Part shown: positions 35,541 through 44,163 of the stretch, in pieces | Position numbering within the stretch: the stretch's first letter is position 1 | Layout of the letters: each line of letters begins with the position of its first letter | DNA from: CAWEFA01 sp963851385 | GTDB taxonomy: Bacteria > Bacteroidota > Bacteroidia > Bacteroidales > DTGW01 | Assembly (NCBI GenBank): GCA_963851385.1 | Contig: CAWKPE010000007.1 | Location: 14,815-78,814 of the forward strand | Length of the DNA stretch: 64,000 bases | Direction: 5' to 3' | The notes under the pieces: generated by a model | Databases searched by the model: none | Seen by the model: the letters and a program-made list of their open reading frames with translations, nothing else | What the model was told of the DNA's origin: nothing | Position numbers and translations under genes: made by a program

Positions 35541-36914
35541 CTAGTATCTGATAATCCTTTCAACCTTGTTTTTCTTAAGAAATCCTTTTATTATCTGGTA
35601 AACTTCACGATTGTCCATTCGAGATACTATACATTCCTTTAAGGTCTCTATTCCAGTTATACAAGTATTATCTATAAAACCATATCCTAAATATTTCCCA
35701 TTTTCAATTCTGACGACTGTTTTCTCATCGCTGTTTCTCCCCTTATCGATAATCAGAAGATTTTCATTTCCATTACCAATAGAATTCATCGCCATTGTAG
35801 CCCGATGGTTATATTCTTCAGGAGTTTCAATTCCGACACATGCACCATTACATTGCCTTAATTCATAGTGAAAACAAGGTCCTAGCGATTTATATAACCC
35901 GCATAATTTTTGACATAAAGCATATTCTTCAATCAGATTAATTAAAGTTAATCGTGAATATTCAAGACTTTCGTATGTATTAATAGGAAGTACATCTTTT
36001 GAATTAGTCTCTTCAATTTTAAAACATAGATATCCAGATTCATTAAAGTAATTATAAATTCCATAATTTCGTGCAGTTCGTCGCTGAGATCTGTTGTAAA
36101 GAGGTTTTAATTTTTTAATTTCATCTGATTCCAACAACAAGGCAATAAGCTCACTTCCGGTTAATTCATAAGAAATATCTGCTATCTCTTTTCTCATTTT
36201 AAGAACAGTCTTAGTCTTTGCCGCACTTAAATGACTAATGATGCGTGATTTTATATCTTTACTTTTACCTACATAAATAATATTTTTTTCTTCATTATAT
36301 AAATAATATACTCCTGTTTCTTCAGGAAGATTAGTAACTTTTTTCAAATCAAGAGACGGATGAAGAATGCCAAAATCGCTTTTTTCGATTCCGGCTTCAC
36401 CATTTTTCTTGTTCAAATTTAGTAATATATCAAATAGCTTTGAAGTAGCCAGAGCATCACCTGCAGCTCTATGTCGATCTGTAATAATAATGCCTAATTC
36501 ACGACAAATATTTCCAAGACTATATGATTTTTTACCAGGAATAAGTTTTCTGCTAAGTCTTACAGTGCATAAAATTTCTCGTTTAAAATTATATCCAAGG
36601 CTACGGTACTCACTTCGCAAGAAATTGTAGTCGAATGAAGCATTATGCGCGATAAAAACATTATTCTCTGTGAGTTCTAAGATTTTTCGTGCAACTTCAT
36701 GAAATTTGGGTGCATCTGCAACCATTTCATTAGTAATACCGGTAAGTCCGGTAATATAATATGGAATTGTTTTCTCTGGATTTATTAGAGTGACAAATTC
36801 ATCTATAACTTTATTGCCATTATGGATTAAAATTGCAATCTCGGTAATCTTTTCGTATTGTGGACTCCCTCCCGTTGTCTCAATATCCACTATTGCATAC
36901 ATGTTATGATTCAA
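35541..36914 (-). CDS. DnaQ-type 3'-5' exonuclease fused to a GIY-YIG (UvrC/Cho-like) nuclease
   Basis: 457 residues. The N-terminal ~170 are a DEDDh exonuclease: VDIETTGG (Exo I), AHNASFDYNFL (Exo II) and HRAAGDALAT (Exo III). After a linker, a GIY-YIG domain (about 190-275) begins TGVYYLYNEEKNIIYVGKSK, and the C-terminal region has a cysteine-containing UvrC-like part (CQKLCGLYK, CFHYELRQCNGACVG). This is the epsilon-subunit/Cho arrangement seen in many bacteria, probably acting in DNA repair or proofreading. It is convergent with DUF3276. Confidence 0.92.
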   Translation of the reverse strand: MNHNMYAIVDIETTGGSPQYEKITEIAILIHNGNKVIDEFVTLINPEKTIPYYITGLTGITNEMVADAPKFHEVARKILELTENNVFIAHNASFDYNFLRSEYRSLGYNFKREILCTVRLSRKLIPGKKSYSLGNICRELGIIITDRHRAAGDALATSKLFDILLNLNKKNGEAGIEKSDFGILHPSLDLKKVTNLPEETGVYYLYNEEKNIIYVGKSKDIKSRIISHLSAAKTKTVLKMRKEIADISYELTGSELIALLLESDEIKKLKPLYNRSQRRTARNYGIYNYFNESGYLCFKIEETNSKDVLPINTYESLEYSRLTLINLIEEYALCQKLCGLYKSLGPCFHYELRQCNGACVGIETPEEYNHRATMAMNSIGNGNENLLIIDKGRNSDEKTVVRIENGKYLGYGFIDNTCITGIETLKECIVSRMDNREVYQIIKGFLKKNKVERIIRY

Positions 36915-37014
36915 TTATTGAATACAGAGTAATAAATTTAATTTTAAATATTAAGAATATTATTTAACAACTTTATGTTTGTTAATGGCAACATTGAAAG
37001 TTGAAATAAATTTC

Positions 37015-37929
37015 TTATTTCCATAATTTCTTAGGATATACACCCTCTTTTATTAATTCATTCAGTTTCTTAATTGATTCTTCTTTGTCTTCTTTATAAG
37101 TAACACCAAACCACGGATCCGGCGTGCTTAATACTCTTACCCTTGCTTCTCCTTCTTTTATTAGTTCGTTTACAGCCAATGGAATATAAAATTCAGCTTT
37201 TGGGTTATTGAAATTATTTGTTATAAACGAGTTGAATTTTTTATTCAAATGTTGAAATATACTTACCGGGAAACCCCAAAAATTCATGGAAACAATCTCT
37301 TCACCATTTAAGTCCTTCCATGTTTCGTCAGAATCCTTAAATTGAATTTTTTCATTCATCCGTTGAATTTGAGTACGTTCTATTATACTTTTAAGTATAT
37401 GATCACTTGATTTCTCACACACTCCCCTTGCTACATGCCCGTTTTCAGATAAAGTGTTTTTAAGGGTATATCCAACCATGCAATAAGTATCTATATCGGA
37501 GTCACGTTTAGAAGTTAGATACTCACCAATAATTTGGAATGAATTTGCACCATAAAAATCATCTGCATTAATTACTGCAAATGGTGTATTAATTTTTTCT
37601 GCAGCAATCATTACTGCATGCCCTGTACCCCAAGGTTTTTGTCTTTCAGGAGGTATCTGGATATCGGCAGGTACATTGTCAAGTTCCTGATAAACAAATT
37701 CAACTAATATTTTCCTGTTGAATTTATTAATAACTTCATTGAAATCAGCCTCAATACTCCTGCGTATTACAAAAACAACCTTGCCAAAACCGGCACGAAT
37801 TGAATCATATATAGAATAATCCATTATTGTTTCGCCTGAAGGCCCAAGTTTATCAATTTGTTTTAAACTTCCATAACGACTACCTATACCTGCTGCCAAT
37901 ACTAATAATGTTGGTTTAACGCGTAACAT
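37015..37929 (-). CDS. Sugar-phosphate nucleotidyltransferase-like protein
   Basis: A 304-residue GT-A-fold nucleotidyltransferase. The nucleotide-binding start is LVLAAGIGSRYGSLKQIDKL, with metal-binding AVINADDFYG and PWGTGHAVMIAAEKI; the conserved ends resemble UTP-glucose-1-phosphate or mannose-1-phosphate transferases. The usual GSRxGxxKQ signature is present, but the exact sugar cannot be told. In other Bacteroidota such a gene often stands beside an APH-like kinase; the kinase-RapZ fusion at 16759 could be its functional partner. Confidence 0.8.
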   Translation of the reverse strand: MLRVKPTLLVLAAGIGSRYGSLKQIDKLGPSGETIMDYSIYDSIRAGFGKVVFVIRRSIEADFNEVINKFNRKILVEFVYQELDNVPADIQIPPERQKPWGTGHAVMIAAEKINTPFAVINADDFYGANSFQIIGEYLTSKRDSDIDTYCMVGYTLKNTLSENGHVARGVCEKSSDHILKSIIERTQIQRMNEKIQFKDSDETWKDLNGEEIVSMNFWGFPVSIFQHLNKKFNSFITNNFNNPKAEFYIPLAVNELIKEGEARVRVLSTPDPWFGVTYKEDKEESIKKLNELIKEGVYPKKLWK

Positions 37930-37990
37930 AAAAATATTTGCATTTAGTTTTTCAACGCTAAAATTAGTTTTTTATCTGGAAAGCAAAAAC

Positions 37991-38021
37991 ATTGCATTTT
38001 GAATAAATATTTATATTTTTG
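37991..38021 (+). promoter_or_regulatory. Promoter of the TrpB-like gene
   Basis: ATTG (37991-37994) and TATTTTTG (38014-38021) are 19 bases apart, close to the Bacteroidetes -33/-7 pattern; the ATG follows 90 bases later. Confidence 0.5.
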
Positions 38022-38111
38022 AATGAGTTGAATTTATGAATAAGTATAAAAAGAATAAAATAAATTTTATTAAGCAAGATACAAATTAACCAAAAACAAA
38101 ACATAAATAAA

Positions 38112-39506
38112 ATGAGCACTAAATTTAAAGCTTTTCTTGATGAAGATGACATGCCAAAACAATGGTATAACTTAGCCGCAGATCTTCCTTCACCAATGCA
38201 ACCGCCTTTAGGCCCGGATGGTAAACCTGTAACACCTGATATGCTTGCTCCTGTGTTCCCAATGAACCTTATTGAACAAGAAGTAAGCACTAAACGATGG
38301 ATTGATATTCCGGAAGGTGTTTTGGAATTGCTATACCGATGGAGACCTGCTCCCTTGCAACGTGCTATTCATTTAGAGAAAGCGTTAGGTACACCCGCAA
38401 AAATTTTCTATAAAAATGAAAGTTTGTCTCCTGCAGGATCTCATAAGCCTAATACCGCCGTAGCCCAGGCATGGTATAATAAAGAATTTGGCATTCAGAA
38501 AATTGTCACAGAAACCGGTGCAGGACAATGGGGAAGTGCCCTTGCTTTTGCATGTGCTTTATTAGGTCTGGAATGTAAAGTTTATATGGTTCGCATTAGT
38601 TTTGATCAAAAACCCTTCAGGAAATTGATGATGCAAACATGGGGCGCAACCTGTGTGGCAAGTCCAAGTACACAGACCAACGCCGGACGTGCTATTCTTG
38701 CACAATATCCGGATACTCCGGGAAGTTTGGGGATTGCTATCAGTGAAGCAATTGAGGAAGCAGTTACAGATCCTGGAGGAAAAACCAGGTATGCGCTTGG
38801 AAGTGTTTTGAACCATGTTCTCCTTCATCAGACTATTATTGGACTTGAAGCTAAAAAACAGTTAAAAAAATTTGGCATTAAAAAACCGGACATCATAATT
38901 GGATGTGCTGGCGGCGGAAGTAATTTTGCAGGCTTGGCCTTTCCTTTTGTTTATGATAAGATTCACGGTGACAAAATCGAGATTATTCCTGTTGAACCTG
39001 CATCATGCCCAACAATGACCAGAGCTCCTTTTGTATACGATCATGGCGACACTGCAAAAATGACTCCACTATTACCCATGCACAGTTTAGGACACAATTT
39101 TATTCCGGCACCAATACATGCGGGTGGTTTACGCTATCATGGAATAGCTCCATTAATAAGTCAAACCATTGTGGAAGGTCTGGTAGCGCCCAGGGCTCTT
39201 CATCAAAATGAATGTTATCAGTCTGCTTTGCTGTTTGCAAAAACAGAAGGTATTATTCCGGCTCCTGAAACCAGTCATGCCATTGCAGCTGTTATTCAGG
39301 AAGCAAAAAAGGCAAAAGAAGAAGGCAAAGAAAAAACAATTCTGTTTAACTTTTCTGGTCATGGTTTAATGGACTTATCAGGATATGAAAGATATATGAA
39401 CGGCGAATTGACAGATTATGAACTTCCCCAAGAAGAAATAGATCGCAATCTTGAAATTCTAAAGAATTTACCAAAACCTGAATTACATAAGACGGGTAAA
39501 TGGTAA
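38112..39506 (+). CDS. trpB: TrpB2-type tryptophan synthase beta-like PLP enzyme
   Basis: A 464-residue PLP-dependent enzyme of the TrpB2 class, which can make tryptophan from indole and serine. The N-terminal RWRPAPLQRAIHLEKALGTP, the PLP-lysine segment SLSPAGSHKPNTAVAQAW, ETGAGQWGSALAFAC and the phosphate loop GCAGGGSNFAGLAFPF are clear. The extended length and the SHKPN context distinguish it from TrpB1. No trpA or other trp gene is nearby, so it may work as a stand-alone indole-scavenging enzyme. Confidence 0.93.
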   Translation: MSTKFKAFLDEDDMPKQWYNLAADLPSPMQPPLGPDGKPVTPDMLAPVFPMNLIEQEVSTKRWIDIPEGVLELLYRWRPAPLQRAIHLEKALGTPAKIFYKNESLSPAGSHKPNTAVAQAWYNKEFGIQKIVTETGAGQWGSALAFACALLGLECKVYMVRISFDQKPFRKLMMQTWGATCVASPSTQTNAGRAILAQYPDTPGSLGIAISEAIEEAVTDPGGKTRYALGSVLNHVLLHQTIIGLEAKKQLKKFGIKKPDIIIGCAGGGSNFAGLAFPFVYDKIHGDKIEIIPVEPASCPTMTRAPFVYDHGDTAKMTPLLPMHSLGHNFIPAPIHAGGLRYHGIAPLISQTIVEGLVAPRALHQNECYQSALLFAKTEGIIPAPETSHAIAAVIQEAKKAKEEGKEKTILFNFSGHGLMDLSGYERYMNGELTDYELPQEEIDRNLEILKNLPKPELHKTGKW

Positions 39507-39523
39507 AATAAACCTGAATTACA

Positions 39524-39563
39524 AGAAACCCGGATAAGCTTTGCAGTTTTATCCAGGTTTTCT
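39524..39563. terminator. Bidirectional terminator between trpB and the PII gene
   Basis: agaaacccggataa (39524-39537) pairs with ttatccaggttttct (39549-39563) with one mismatch. The A- and T-rich flanks on both sides suit termination of both convergent genes. Confidence 0.6.
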
Positions 39564-39584
39564 TAATTGATAACAGAAATATCC

Positions 39585-39953
39585 TTAATTATTCAGGGCT
39601 GGTTCGTCTTCTTTCAAATAAAGCGCTTCAGGCCCCTTTTCACCGGTTCTTATACGAATGACATCTTCAATATCAGAAACAAATATTTTCCCATCACCCA
39701 CAACACCTGTCCAGGCTGATTTAAGTATAGCATCAATAGTTTTTTGAGCATTATGATCACGAACCACAATAGATAATACCCTTCTTTGTATTCTGTTTGC
39801 TGCATATACAGCTCCTCTGTATATATGTCCTTCGGTTTCCTTTCCTGTACCAGTAACATCCCAATATGTAAAAAATTGAATATCTACATCATGTAATGCA
39901 TTTTTAACTTCTTCAAACTTTGATTTTCTAATAATTGCTTCTATCTTTTTCAT
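39585..39953 (-). CDS. PII nitrogen regulatory protein (copy 1)
   Basis: A signal-transduction trimer subunit that senses ATP/ADP and 2-oxoglutarate and typically gates Amt channels. I start at the ATG at 39953 (MKKIEAIIRKSKFEEVKNAL), because the 29 residues before it in frame are not family-like. The T-loop keeps both tyrosines (YRGAVY, the second matching uridylylated Tyr51 of E. coli GlnB). The C-terminal signature is VVGDGKIFVSDIEDVIRIRT. It is last in the nitrogen locus, 314 bases after Amt copy 1, and has a possible promoter box of its own at 40001-40008. Confidence 0.94.
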   Translation of the reverse strand: MKKIEAIIRKSKFEEVKNALHDVDIQFFTYWDVTGTGKETEGHIYRGAVYAANRIQRRVLSIVVRDHNAQKTIDAILKSAWTGVVGDGKIFVSDIEDVIRIRTGEKGPEALYLKEDEPALNN

Positions 39954-40000
39954 TTTAATAAGAATTATAATTTTGAATAATTTTTTCCGATATAAGATTA

Positions 40001-40008
40001 CAAAGTTA
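40001..40008 (-). promoter_or_regulatory. Candidate -7 box (TAACTTTG) for PII copy 1
   Basis: The minus strand reads TAACTTTG 48 bases before the ATG, fitting TAnnTTTG. With the terminator at 40198 this suggests a separate transcript. Confidence 0.4.
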
Positions 40009-40197
40009 ATACAAATATTAAATGATGTAACTTTATTCAAATTCTTAATTATTGATTTACAATATTATAGCTTAATTAAAAATAGTGTTTGACTCACAAA
40101 AATATATTTTTTTAAGAAATCGTTATTGAGAAATAGACAGTTTAAAATCGAAAAATTGTATTTTGAATTAAATAATAAAAAAAAATAAGGGGGTGAA

Positions 40198-40236
40198 AAT
40201 AAAAACGAGAACTTTTAATAAATTCTCGTTTTTATT
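40198..40236 (-). terminator. Terminator after Amt copy 1
   Basis: A perfect 14-bp stem (aataaaaacgagaa/ttctcgtttttatt) around an 11-base loop, 30 bases past the amt stop on the minus strand. Confidence 0.7.
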
Positions 40237-40267
40237 TAAATATTATAAATTAATAATAATTTATTTT

Positions 40268-41629
40268 TTATTCAGCTTCAGTATAAGCAATTTCTTCATG
40301 TTGAGTCAAATCCAAACCTGTAGTTTCTTCTTCAACATCAGCCCGTATACCAAATACTTTGTCAACAAATTTATAGATAATAAAAGTAAATATCAAACAA
40401 TAAACAAGAACGACGCCAACAGCTAAAGCTTGTATTCCCAATTGTTTAGGATTCCCGTATAAAGCACCGCTGAATGATTTTTGTACAAAAGGTGTGGCGA
40501 AGACACCCACCAGCAGTGAACCCAAAAAACCAGCTACACCATGAACTCCAAAAGCATCTAGGGAGTCATCATATGAGAATTTAATTTTCACAGTACCTAC
40601 CATTATAAAGCAGCAAACAGCACTAATTATACTAATTATCAAGGCAGCATGCACATTGACAAAACCAGCAGTGGGTGTAATGGCAGCAAGGCCTGCAACG
40701 GCTCCAGTACAAAACCCTACCGTTGTAGGCTTTTTGTTAATTATCCAATCCAGAATTACCCAGGTTAAAGCAGCTGTTGCAGCTGCAACATGAGTCACAA
40801 GAAATGCATTTGCTGCAACTCCATCCGCAGCTAATCCGCTTCCGGCATTAAAACCAAACCATCCTACCCATAACATACCAGCACCTATAGCTACAAAAGG
40901 AATATTGTGAGGTTGAGTAGGTATGTTTTTGTAGTACCTTCTTTTTCCTATTAAAACAGCCATAACGAGTGCAGATATACCAGCTGTTAAATGAACTACA
41001 ATGCCTCCTGCAAAGTCCAGAACACCCATTTTATTCAACCAACCATCAGATGACCATATCCAATGAGCTACTGGGTTGTATATTAGTATTGCCCATAAAA
41101 TACTAAACATAAGAAATCCTTTAAATTTAATTCTTTCAGCAAATGCACCTATAATTAAAGCAGGAGTGATAACTGCAAACATGCATTGGAACATAATAAA
41201 TAAAATATGCGGTATTGGATGATGTGGCATTGTAACGGTATATGGACTTGGATCATTCACCCCTATATTATTCAAGAAGGCCCATTTAAAATCACCAATA
41301 TAAGGAGCCAATACACCTTTTGAAGAACCAAATGCATTACTATAACCAAAAGCAATCCACTCTACACTAATTACTGCAGTAATAACGAAACACTGCATAA
41401 TTATATTCAATACATTTTTTCTATGCACCAGTCCGCCATAAAAAAAAGCAAGTCCCGGAATCGTCATAAATAGTACCAGGGCCGTCGCAATCAGCATCCA
41501 CGCCGTATTAGCGAAGCTAATTGAACTAACACTATTTTCTTGAATTAAAGTTGCTTGACCAAAAATGTTATAAAAGGGGCATAACAATAAAATACCCATA
41601 ATTAATAAAATGGACAACCTTTTTTTCAT
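40268..41629 (-). CDS. amt: Ammonium transporter Amt (copy 1)
   Basis: An inner-membrane ammonium channel of 453 residues with an N-terminal signal-like segment and 11 membrane helices. Recognised by WMLIATALVLFMTIPGLAFF, FYGGLVHRKNVLN, the first pore histidine in VAHWIWSSDGWL, DFAGGIVVHLTAG and the second pore histidine in DAFGVHGVAGFLG. The C-terminal tail ends LTQHEEIAYTEAE, and its last 21 residues are the same as in copy 2. It follows copy 2 on the minus strand but is separated from it by a terminator. Confidence 0.95.
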   Translation of the reverse strand: MKKRLSILLIMGILLLCPFYNIFGQATLIQENSVSSISFANTAWMLIATALVLFMTIPGLAFFYGGLVHRKNVLNIIMQCFVITAVISVEWIAFGYSNAFGSSKGVLAPYIGDFKWAFLNNIGVNDPSPYTVTMPHHPIPHILFIMFQCMFAVITPALIIGAFAERIKFKGFLMFSILWAILIYNPVAHWIWSSDGWLNKMGVLDFAGGIVVHLTAGISALVMAVLIGKRRYYKNIPTQPHNIPFVAIGAGMLWVGWFGFNAGSGLAADGVAANAFLVTHVAAATAALTWVILDWIINKKPTTVGFCTGAVAGLAAITPTAGFVNVHAALIISIISAVCCFIMVGTVKIKFSYDDSLDAFGVHGVAGFLGSLLVGVFATPFVQKSFSGALYGNPKQLGIQALAVGVVLVYCLIFTFIIYKFVDKVFGIRADVEEETTGLDLTQHEEIAYTEAE

Positions 41630-41690
41630 AGCTATTTTCTCCTAAATAATTTTTTATTTGATTATATCCTTATTTTTTTCACACACGCAG

Positions 41691-41698
41691 CAAAAATA
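41691..41698 (-). promoter_or_regulatory. Candidate -7 box (TATTTTTG) for Amt copy 1
   Basis: The minus strand reads TATTTTTG 62 bases before the ATG, fitting TAnnTTTG. The rest of the gap 41630-41947 holds the terminator of copy 2. Confidence 0.4.
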
Positions 41699-41861
41699 AT
41701 ATCTTTTTAATGAAAATTAATTATTAAATCAAATATTGTTAATAAAATGTGGTAGATTGTTACAAATTGTAAGATTCCATAATTCATTTTTGAAATATTG
41801 AAATTATTATATCGAATTCAAAATCAATTTTGAAATCAATACAAATGAAGTTTTAAACAAG

Positions 41862-41901
41862 AAATAAAAAAGAATGGGAAAGCCGTTTAGCTTTCCCATT
41901 C
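41862..41901 (-). terminator. Terminator after Amt copy 2
   Basis: A 12-bp stem gaatgggaaagc/gctttcccattc (41872-41883 and 41890-41901), loop cgttta, followed on the minus strand by a run of T (complement of aaataaaaaa). Confidence 0.85.
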
Positions 41902-41947
41902 AACATGAATGTGTGTAAAAATAATAATTGGAGAAAATGAGAGCGTT

Positions 41948-43384
41948 TTATTCTGCTTCTGTATATGCTATTTCTTCGTGTTGAGTCAAATCAAGACCAG
42001 TAGTTTCTTCTTCTGCTGATGCTCTGACTCCAAAAATCAAATCAACTATTTTAAAGAGAATTGCTGTAATGACCACTGTATAAATAATTGTTGCTAAAAC
42101 GGCCACTACCTGTATTCCAAATTGTTTTGGGTTCCCATAAAATGCACCACTGCATGCACTTTGAACAGTTGCTGTAGCAAATAAGCCTGTAGCAAGTGCA
42201 CCCCACAACCCTCCTATTCCATGAACACCAAATGCATCAAGAGCATCATCATAACCCAATTTTGGTTTAACAAGACCCACCATAATAAAACAAAATACCG
42301 AAACCAGGATTCCTATTATGAAAGCTCCAGTCACATCTACAAATCCAGAAGCAGGAGTGATAGCAACCAACCCGGCAACAGCACCAGTACAAATACCAAC
42401 AACTGTGGGTTTCTTATTGATAAACCAGTCCAATAATGCCCATGTTAATGCTGCAGCAGCTGTAGCTATATGAGTTACAAGAAATGCATTTGCTGCAAGA
42501 CCGTCCGCGGCCAATCCACTTCCCGCATTGAATCCGAACCAACCAACCCATAATAATGCTGCACCGATAACTACCAATGGGATGCTATGTGGTTGAATTG
42601 CATGCCCGTTTTGATACTTTCTTTTGCCAATCATAAGGGCTGTAATTAATGCTGCAAATCCTGCATTAATATGTACTACCGTACCCCCTGCAAAATCGAG
42701 TGCGCCTTTCTTAAACAACCATCCATCAGATGACCAAACCCAATGAGCAATAGGATTATAAACGAAAAGTGCCCATAATATTGTAAAAATCAAAAAACCG
42801 CGAAATTTAATACGTTCAGCAAATGCTCCTATAATTAAAGCAGGCGTTATAACCGCAAACATACATTGAAATAAAATAAATACTATATGCGGAATGGTTC
42901 CGATCGACCCACCATTAGCAGTTGGCTGGGAATGAGATATAAAATACGGACTAATATCACTTACCTTTATATTATGTAAAAATGCCCAGTCAAATCCACC
43001 TAAATAAGGCGCCAATGTGCCTTTTGAGGATCCAAATGCCATGCTATACCCGCAAATTACCCATTCGAGTGAGATTACGGCTGTTATTATAAAACATTGC
43101 ATTAAAACGTTCAAGACGTTTTTCCGGCGAACCAATCCACCGTAAAACAATGCAAGTCCGGGAATGGTCATTAATAGTACTAATAAAGTGGCCACGATCA
43201 TCCAAGCAGTATCACCCGTATCTATTTTAGGAACAATATTAGAAACAGATGACTGAATTATGGAGGTTTTATTTGTATCTACAATTACAGGTTTAACAGA
43301 TTCCTGCGCAAACAGACCGGTTGTTAATAGGCAAATAAATAACAACAATATAATAGTAAATAATTTATATAAATATGTTTTCAT
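41948..43384 (-). CDS. amt: Ammonium transporter Amt (copy 2)
   Basis: A 478-residue Amt channel preceded by a signal peptide (about residues 1-26, ending LFAQ) and a ~30-residue extracytoplasmic linker. Conserved parts: WMIVATLLVLLMTIPGLALF, YGGLVRRKNVLN, first pore His in IAHWVWSSDGWL, DFAGGTVVHINAG, second pore His in DAFGVHGIGGLWG. The last 21 residues are identical to copy 1. It lies 42 bases after PII copy 2, the classic glnK-amtB arrangement, so this PII is its likely gate. Confidence 0.96.
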   Translation of the reverse strand: MKTYLYKLFTIILLLFICLLTTGLFAQESVKPVIVDTNKTSIIQSSVSNIVPKIDTGDTAWMIVATLLVLLMTIPGLALFYGGLVRRKNVLNVLMQCFIITAVISLEWVICGYSMAFGSSKGTLAPYLGGFDWAFLHNIKVSDISPYFISHSQPTANGGSIGTIPHIVFILFQCMFAVITPALIIGAFAERIKFRGFLIFTILWALFVYNPIAHWVWSSDGWLFKKGALDFAGGTVVHINAGFAALITALMIGKRKYQNGHAIQPHSIPLVVIGAALLWVGWFGFNAGSGLAADGLAANAFLVTHIATAAAALTWALLDWFINKKPTVVGICTGAVAGLVAITPASGFVDVTGAFIIGILVSVFCFIMVGLVKPKLGYDDALDAFGVHGIGGLWGALATGLFATATVQSACSGAFYGNPKQFGIQVVAVLATIIYTVVITAILFKIVDLIFGVRASAEEETTGLDLTQHEEIAYTEAE

Positions 43385-43426
43385 ATGATTTCAATTTTAG
43401 TTAAATCCGATATTAAAATAAATTGA

Positions 43427-43780
43427 TTATTCTTCACCTTTAATATATAAGGCTTCCGGACCCTGCTCTGCATTCCTTATTCTGTAGACTTCTTCAATAT
43501 TTGATATAAATATTTTTCCGTCTCCCATATCGCCTGTTCTTGCAGCTTTAACTATAGCGTTTATAGTTTTATCGGCATTTTGGTCACGAACAACTATTGA
43601 AAGCATCGTACGTTGAATTTTGCTGGTGTCATAAGATTTACCTCTGAAAATTATTTTTTCTGTCTGTTTTCCCACGCCTGTGGCGTCCCAATAGGTAAAA
43701 AAGTCAATGTCGACAGTATGCAACGCAGTTTTTACGTCTTCGAACTTTGACTTACGGATAATTGCTTCAATTTTTTTCAT
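43427..43780 (-). CDS. PII nitrogen regulatory protein (copy 2)
   Basis: A 117-residue PII protein upstream of Amt copy 2 in a glnK-amtB-type pair. The start MKKIEAIIRKSKFEDVKTAL and the C-terminal DMGDGKIFISNIEEVYRIRN are diagnostic. In the T-loop the first tyrosine is replaced by Phe but the Tyr51 equivalent remains (IFRGKSY). A promoter box lies at 43833-43840. Confidence 0.95.
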   Translation of the reverse strand: MKKIEAIIRKSKFEDVKTALHTVDIDFFTYWDATGVGKQTEKIIFRGKSYDTSKIQRTMLSIVVRDQNADKTINAIVKAARTGDMGDGKIFISNIEEVYRIRNAEQGPEALYIKGEE

Positions 43781-43832
43781 ACCCTGTTATTTAATAATTA
43801 TAATTAAAAAATCTATCTATATTTTATGAAAG

Positions 43833-43840
43833 CAAAAATA
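43833..43840 (-). promoter_or_regulatory. Candidate -7 box (TATTTTTG) for PII copy 2 - Amt copy 2
   Basis: The minus strand reads TATTTTTG 53 bases before the PII ATG, in the same gCAAAAATA context as before Amt copy 1 (41691). The remaining gap up to 44163 is very AT-rich with no gene seen. Confidence 0.45.
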
Positions 43841-44163
43841 TATATTTTTATTTTAATACCCTCTTTTTATTATTTATTTTGTTCAATTATAGTTTTTATT
43901 AATTTATTATTATGTTTTTATTGGGGGTTATAATACTTTTTTATACTTTTATTTTATTATACTCCTATTTTTTGCTGAAATCATAATTGTTTTGTACATT
44001 GACTTATAAATAGTTATGAAAAATCATATTAATGTTTCATATTGAAATTATTTTACCTAATATAGTTTCAAATTATATTATAAACATCAAATAAAGATAA
44101 ATTTTATAAGTTATCCTTATTTGCCTGACGAACTAAAAACAATATAAAATAGGTTTATTGTTA

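Noticed and set aside
36367..36630. 87-codon plus-strand frame within the DnaQ-UvrC-type gene
   Set aside because: Antisense to conserved exonuclease motifs.
37964..38290. 108-codon minus-strand frame over the start of the trpB-like gene
   Set aside because: It overlaps the confident TrpB2 N-terminus and shows no family features.
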